Of a stretch of 17,140 bases of DNA, positions 14,645-17,140 are shown piece after piece. The position numbers were made by a program, and so were the translations under genes. The stretch's first letter is position 1; each line of letters starts with the position of its first letter. The notes beneath the pieces were generated by a model. That model was not told where the DNA came from. It ran no database searches and saw nothing but the letters and a program-made list of their open reading frames with translations. This stretch comes from CAZTGZ01 sp044339595 (lineage in GTDB: Bacteria; Bacteroidota; Bacteroidia; NS11-12g; UBA9320): NCBI GenBank assembly GCA_044339595.1, contig JBIIVF010000042.1:1-17140 (forward strand), in the 5' to 3' direction.

Positions 14645-16687
14645 TTATCTCAACATATAAACCACTCCCTTCTGCTGCATGGTTGCAGGGATTGTATTTT
14701 CAAGCGCAGTATAATGGGCAATCCAAATGTAATAACCGTTTGGAACAAAGTTCCCTTTGTATTGTCCGTTCCAAAAAAGTTTAGGATCGTGGCTTTCGAA
14801 CACCATTTCTCCCCAACGGTTATAAATCATCAGATGATATTGTTGCCAAATACAATCATAGACCGGCCCAAATGATTCATTCAAACCGTCATCGTTTAAA
14901 GTCACCGCATTCGGAAAATACACTTTACAAAAGCAGTTTTGGGTGATTACATCCATTTCCTTGGATATTTCGCCACAATTATTTTTTGCAAACATTTGAA
15001 TCTTGCCATCATAATTTGTGACTTCAAATCGATTGCTTCCGGCAATTCCGTTCCACAAAACTTCTGTTTCCCTGCCTTCAACAAAGAGCTGCAATACTTC
15101 ATTGCGACACATGACGGTATCCTCCGGAAAATTGGCAGAAGGCGGAAAAATATACGTTACCAGCATCGTATCAGCAGCGCTGCATCCATTTCTTCCCAAC
15201 ACTTCCACGTAATACTTTCCTTCGGTTGAAATCGTGAAGTCAGATTGACTGCTGCCATCTTGCCATCGGTAAGCTACAAGCGAGGTATCTGATGGCTTTA
15301 GCAATAGAATTTGCCCTGCACACAAGGCCGTGTCATTCCCTAACGAAACGAGCGGTGCAGGCAATAAAGAGACAACGATGGTATCTCGCACCACACCACA
15401 TGGATTTGAAACACTCGCCCAATAGATGCCGGGTTGACTGATCAAACGGTTTGATGAAGTGGTGTTATTATCCCAAAGAACATCAAAGGTCGTTGTGATA
15501 TTTATGATCAATTCGGCGCCTTCACAAATGGCCGTATCCTTTCCAAGAGAGACAGAAGGCTGCGCGGCAGCGAACACTTTAACGGTATCCGTTGAAAAGC
15601 AATTGGCAGTGTCGGTAACCCTCGCCCAATAAGTGCCCGATTGATTAATGGTTCGATTAGTGGTGCCGGTGCCATTATCCCACAGGATTGATTTTACATT
15701 GGGTTGATTGATTTGCAGCAAAAGACTTTGACCACCACAAAGCATGGTATCATTGCCCAAATTGAATTTTGGACCTTCGGCAACTTCTATCCAGATTTTA
15801 TCTTGTACGGTTTGGTTACAGAAATTCCTGTAGGTAGCAGTGTAGAATCCACTTTTAATAGGTGAAACCGTTGTTTTCTGCGTGTTGGTTTGCGTAATAT
15901 TTTGATTGGGTGTCCATGAATACGCTTGATCGATGGATTGCCCTGCAGAAATTTGCACTTGCCCACCCCTGCATATCTTAAAACTGTCGTTTACAATGAT
16001 GTCTTTGCGCAGGCATACTACTTGATTGTTCGCAGCTCCACCCGTGGCTGCGGTGAAACCCCAGTACACGTTCGTTTTTCCGTTAAAGACACTGTTTGCC
16101 AAATCGATGTTTCGGGTGAGTCTTAACTCGCAGTCATAAAAAAGTGTGATGGTTTTGCTGGTTGCATTCCATTCTACAATCACATGGTGATCTTTTCCAT
16201 CTTCCACATTGATCAATGTTTTAGAAATTTGAACGGGTCCTGCCAGATTGTCGGCAACGTTGTGTTTTGTATTGCCATTTTTTAAAAAGGCACAATGGTC
16301 ATAAGAAGGATCTCCTTGATCTGTATTTTGCCAGGTGTCGAATTCTATTCCAAATGCCGGGGCAAAACCCCTGAAACCCAATCCACCACCACTCGAGCCC
16401 AAAGCGCCGGTGCCGGCTGTTTGCATCACGAAAACGATCCCGTCGGCTCCATTCGCATCGATATTGCCGAGATTCATACTGAATTCAAGTTTAAAATTTC
16501 GGTTCAGGTCTAATTGGTCAGAATACCAAACCGAACCATTTTCAAATTGATTTGAACGCGTTAATCTATAACAATCTGTGTTTGCCAGCTTCACAGCGGT
16601 GCCATTCGGAAAATAATCCTGTGAGAGCGCCTTGAAAACCGGGGCAAATAATAAACACCAAGCTAAACACAAACGAAATCGGTACAT
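14645..16687 (-). CDS. Secreted L-type lectin-domain protein with Ig-like repeats and gliding-motility (CHU_C, T9SS type B) C-terminus
   Basis: The product has 680 residues from ATG 16687; a GTG two codons upstream (16693) is in frame but less likely. A signal peptide ending ALSQ is followed by a legume/L-type lectin-like beta-sandwich (about residues 23-230): ANGADGIVFVMQ, GGGLGFRG, PAFGIEFDTWQN, and HHVIVEWN followed by a WGFTAATGG strand. Then come repeated Ig/PKD-like modules of about 70 residues, marked by LGNDTMLC, LGKDTAIC, LGNDTALC and PEDTVMC (around residues 308, 380, 446 and 518). The last 94 residues (CKVYFPNAVTLNDDG, IYNRWGEMVFES, WNGQYKG, PNGYYIW) are a CHU_C domain, the type B export signal of the type IX system. 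It is probably a surface adhesin that binds glycans; the ligand is unknown. No partner gene is adjacent. Confidence 0.9.
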   Translation of the reverse strand: MYRFRLCLAWCLLFAPVFKALSQDYFPNGTAVKLANTDCYRLTRSNQFENGSVWYSDQLDLNRNFKLEFSMNLGNIDANGADGIVFVMQTAGTGALGSSGGGLGFRGFAPAFGIEFDTWQNTDQGDPSYDHCAFLKNGNTKHNVADNLAGPVQISKTLINVEDGKDHHVIVEWNATSKTITLFYDCELRLTRNIDLANSVFNGKTNVYWGFTAATGGAANNQVVCLRKDIIVNDSFKICRGGQVQISAGQSIDQAYSWTPNQNITQTNTQKTTVSPIKSGFYTATYRNFCNQTVQDKIWIEVAEGPKFNLGNDTMLCGGQSLLLQINQPNVKSILWDNGTGTTNRTINQSGTYWARVTDTANCFSTDTVKVFAAAQPSVSLGKDTAICEGAELIINITTTFDVLWDNNTTSSNRLISQPGIYWASVSNPCGVVRDTIVVSLLPAPLVSLGNDTALCAGQILLLKPSDTSLVAYRWQDGSSQSDFTISTEGKYYVEVLGRNGCSAADTMLVTYIFPPSANFPEDTVMCRNEVLQLFVEGRETEVLWNGIAGSNRFEVTNYDGKIQMFAKNNCGEISKEMDVITQNCFCKVYFPNAVTLNDDGLNESFGPVYDCIWQQYHLMIYNRWGEMVFESHDPKLFWNGQYKGNFVPNGYYIWIAHYTALENTIPATMQQKGVVYMLR

Positions 16688-16755
16688 AGGCACTGATGAT
16701 CTTTACATAAACAATACAGGCCTGCAAATCGAGAGATCATCCCGATAAAACAAAC

Positions 16756-16986
16756 CTAATTCAGGTTAACCTTTTCGTATTCTTTGCCGTTCCAATAGCC
16801 TAAAAAATCCATTTCCTGCTTGCTTCTGTTGAGCAACGCTTTGATTTCAGCCTTGGTATCGCGACTAATTAAGACATGACTTACTGCACCGGTTTGGGTG
16901 TTGCGCACGGTTACATTCACGTAAAACGCTTTTCTTTTTTCTACCGGCTTACTGGAGGGCCTACCTTGCTTTCTTTTTTCGTCCAT
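16756..16986 (-). CDS. Small basic conserved protein with a GRP (AT-hook-like) motif
   Basis: The product has 76 residues from ATG 16986; the GTG just before it (16989) would add one. The N-terminus is strongly basic and reads MDEKRKQGRPSSKPVEKRK; the GRP core in lysines and arginines resembles an AT-hook, the minor-groove DNA binder. The rest (FYVNVTVRNTQTGAVSH, then a short helix KAEIKALLNRSKQEMDFLGYW) looks like a small alpha/beta domain with no family I recognise. It has no signal peptide or membrane segment. It lies about 70 bases downstream of the lectin gene's upstream end, in the same direction, so the two could share a transcript. A TATGTTTG element (17035-17042) and a 22-bp palindrome lie upstream. 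A DNA-binding role is inference only. Confidence 0.7.
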   Translation of the reverse strand: MDEKRKQGRPSSKPVEKRKAFYVNVTVRNTQTGAVSHVLISRDTKAEIKALLNRSKQEMDFLGYWNGKEYEKVNLN

Positions 16987-17034
16987 CACAATGATAACTT
17001 TTCGTATTAAATAGCGCGTAAAGCGTCAATTAGG

Positions 17035-17042
17035 CAAACATA
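17035..17042 (-). promoter_or_regulatory. Candidate -7 promoter element for the small GRP protein gene
   Basis: On the minus strand this reads TATGTTTG, an exact TAnnTTTG match about 50 bases before the start codon. No -33 TTG sits at ideal spacing; the palindrome at 17053-17074 occupies that region. Confidence 0.45.
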
Positions 17043-17052
17043 TCAGAATAAA

Positions 17053-17074
17053 ACAAATTTTCATGAAAAGTTGT
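17053..17074. promoter_or_regulatory. Near-perfect 22-bp palindrome, candidate operator
   Basis: A perfect 12-bp palindrome (TTTTCATGAAAA, 17058-17069) is flanked, after one unpaired base on each side, by ACAA (17053-17056) and TTGT (17071-17074). Ten of eleven positions pair. It covers the stretch just upstream of the -7 element of the small GRP gene, where a dimeric repressor or activator would be expected to bind. The regulator is not identified. Confidence 0.45.
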
Positions 17075-17140
17075 AACATTATTTTATTCAAATTACACAC
17101 AATTCTTATCCTTCATTGTGATGTGGTTCCCCTTTTAATA
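17075..17140. other. AT-rich right end of the window, nothing recognised
   Basis: This is AT-rich sequence with no open frame of note on either strand; it is cut by the window end. Confidence 0.4.

Noticed and set aside
14558..14875. Plus-strand 105-codon frame
   Set aside because: Antisense to the end of the lectin gene, with no family features; a shadow frame.
1..17140. Defence system, CRISPR array, prophage, biosynthetic cluster or tRNA
   Set aside because: I read both strands for these and saw no direct-repeat array, phage or defence gene families, or tRNA-like fold; the content is mainly housekeeping and secreted proteins.

Overview
The window comes from a Bacteroidota chromosome, probably of the Saprospiraceae/Chitinophagales/Sphingobacteriales type. 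Three things point there: secreted proteins carrying both kinds of type IX secretion (T9SS) C-terminal signal (type A and CHU_C/type B), promoter elements of the Bacteroidota -7 form TAnnTTTG, and a general lack of strong Shine-Dalgarno sequences. The G+C content is moderate and looks uniform by eye. No rRNA, tRNA, CRISPR array, phage or intact insertion sequence was recognised. Most of the window is ordinary housekeeping DNA, and I found no convincing new multigene system.

Layout, left to right. Positions 1-757 hold the 3' part of an M20 family dipeptidase gene, followed by about 600 bases with no recognisable gene. Positions 1375-6552 are a plus-strand run: a small lipoprotein, then aroB, aroA and aroC (three enzymes of the shikimate pathway, with ATGA coupling of aroB to aroA and a TTG start for aroC), then a glutamate/aspartate-type cation symporter. 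Positions 6712-12015 form a second plus-strand run: a secreted M43 metalloprotease with a T9SS type A signal, topA (DNA topoisomerase I), and a SirB1/transglutaminase-like protein whose start overlaps the topA stop. The SirB1-like gene meets a minus-strand bile acid:sodium symporter family gene tail to tail, with the two stop codons sharing CTAG.

Positions 12897-13534 are a small decayed patch. It holds a well-formed promoter and the first 49 codons of a secreted-protein gene, broken off next to an internally deleted REP-associated tyrosine transposase (RAYT) remnant. From 13535 to the right end the genes lie on the minus strand: a deoxyhypusine synthase-family enzyme that keeps the catalytic lysine, a large secreted lectin-like protein with repeated Ig-like modules and a CHU_C domain, and a small basic protein with a GRP (AT-hook-like) motif, preceded by a near-perfect 22-bp palindrome.

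The aro genes act in one pathway (DAHP to chorismate). The two T9SS cargo proteins would be exported by the same secretion machine, whose genes are not in this window. The other genes look like unrelated neighbours.
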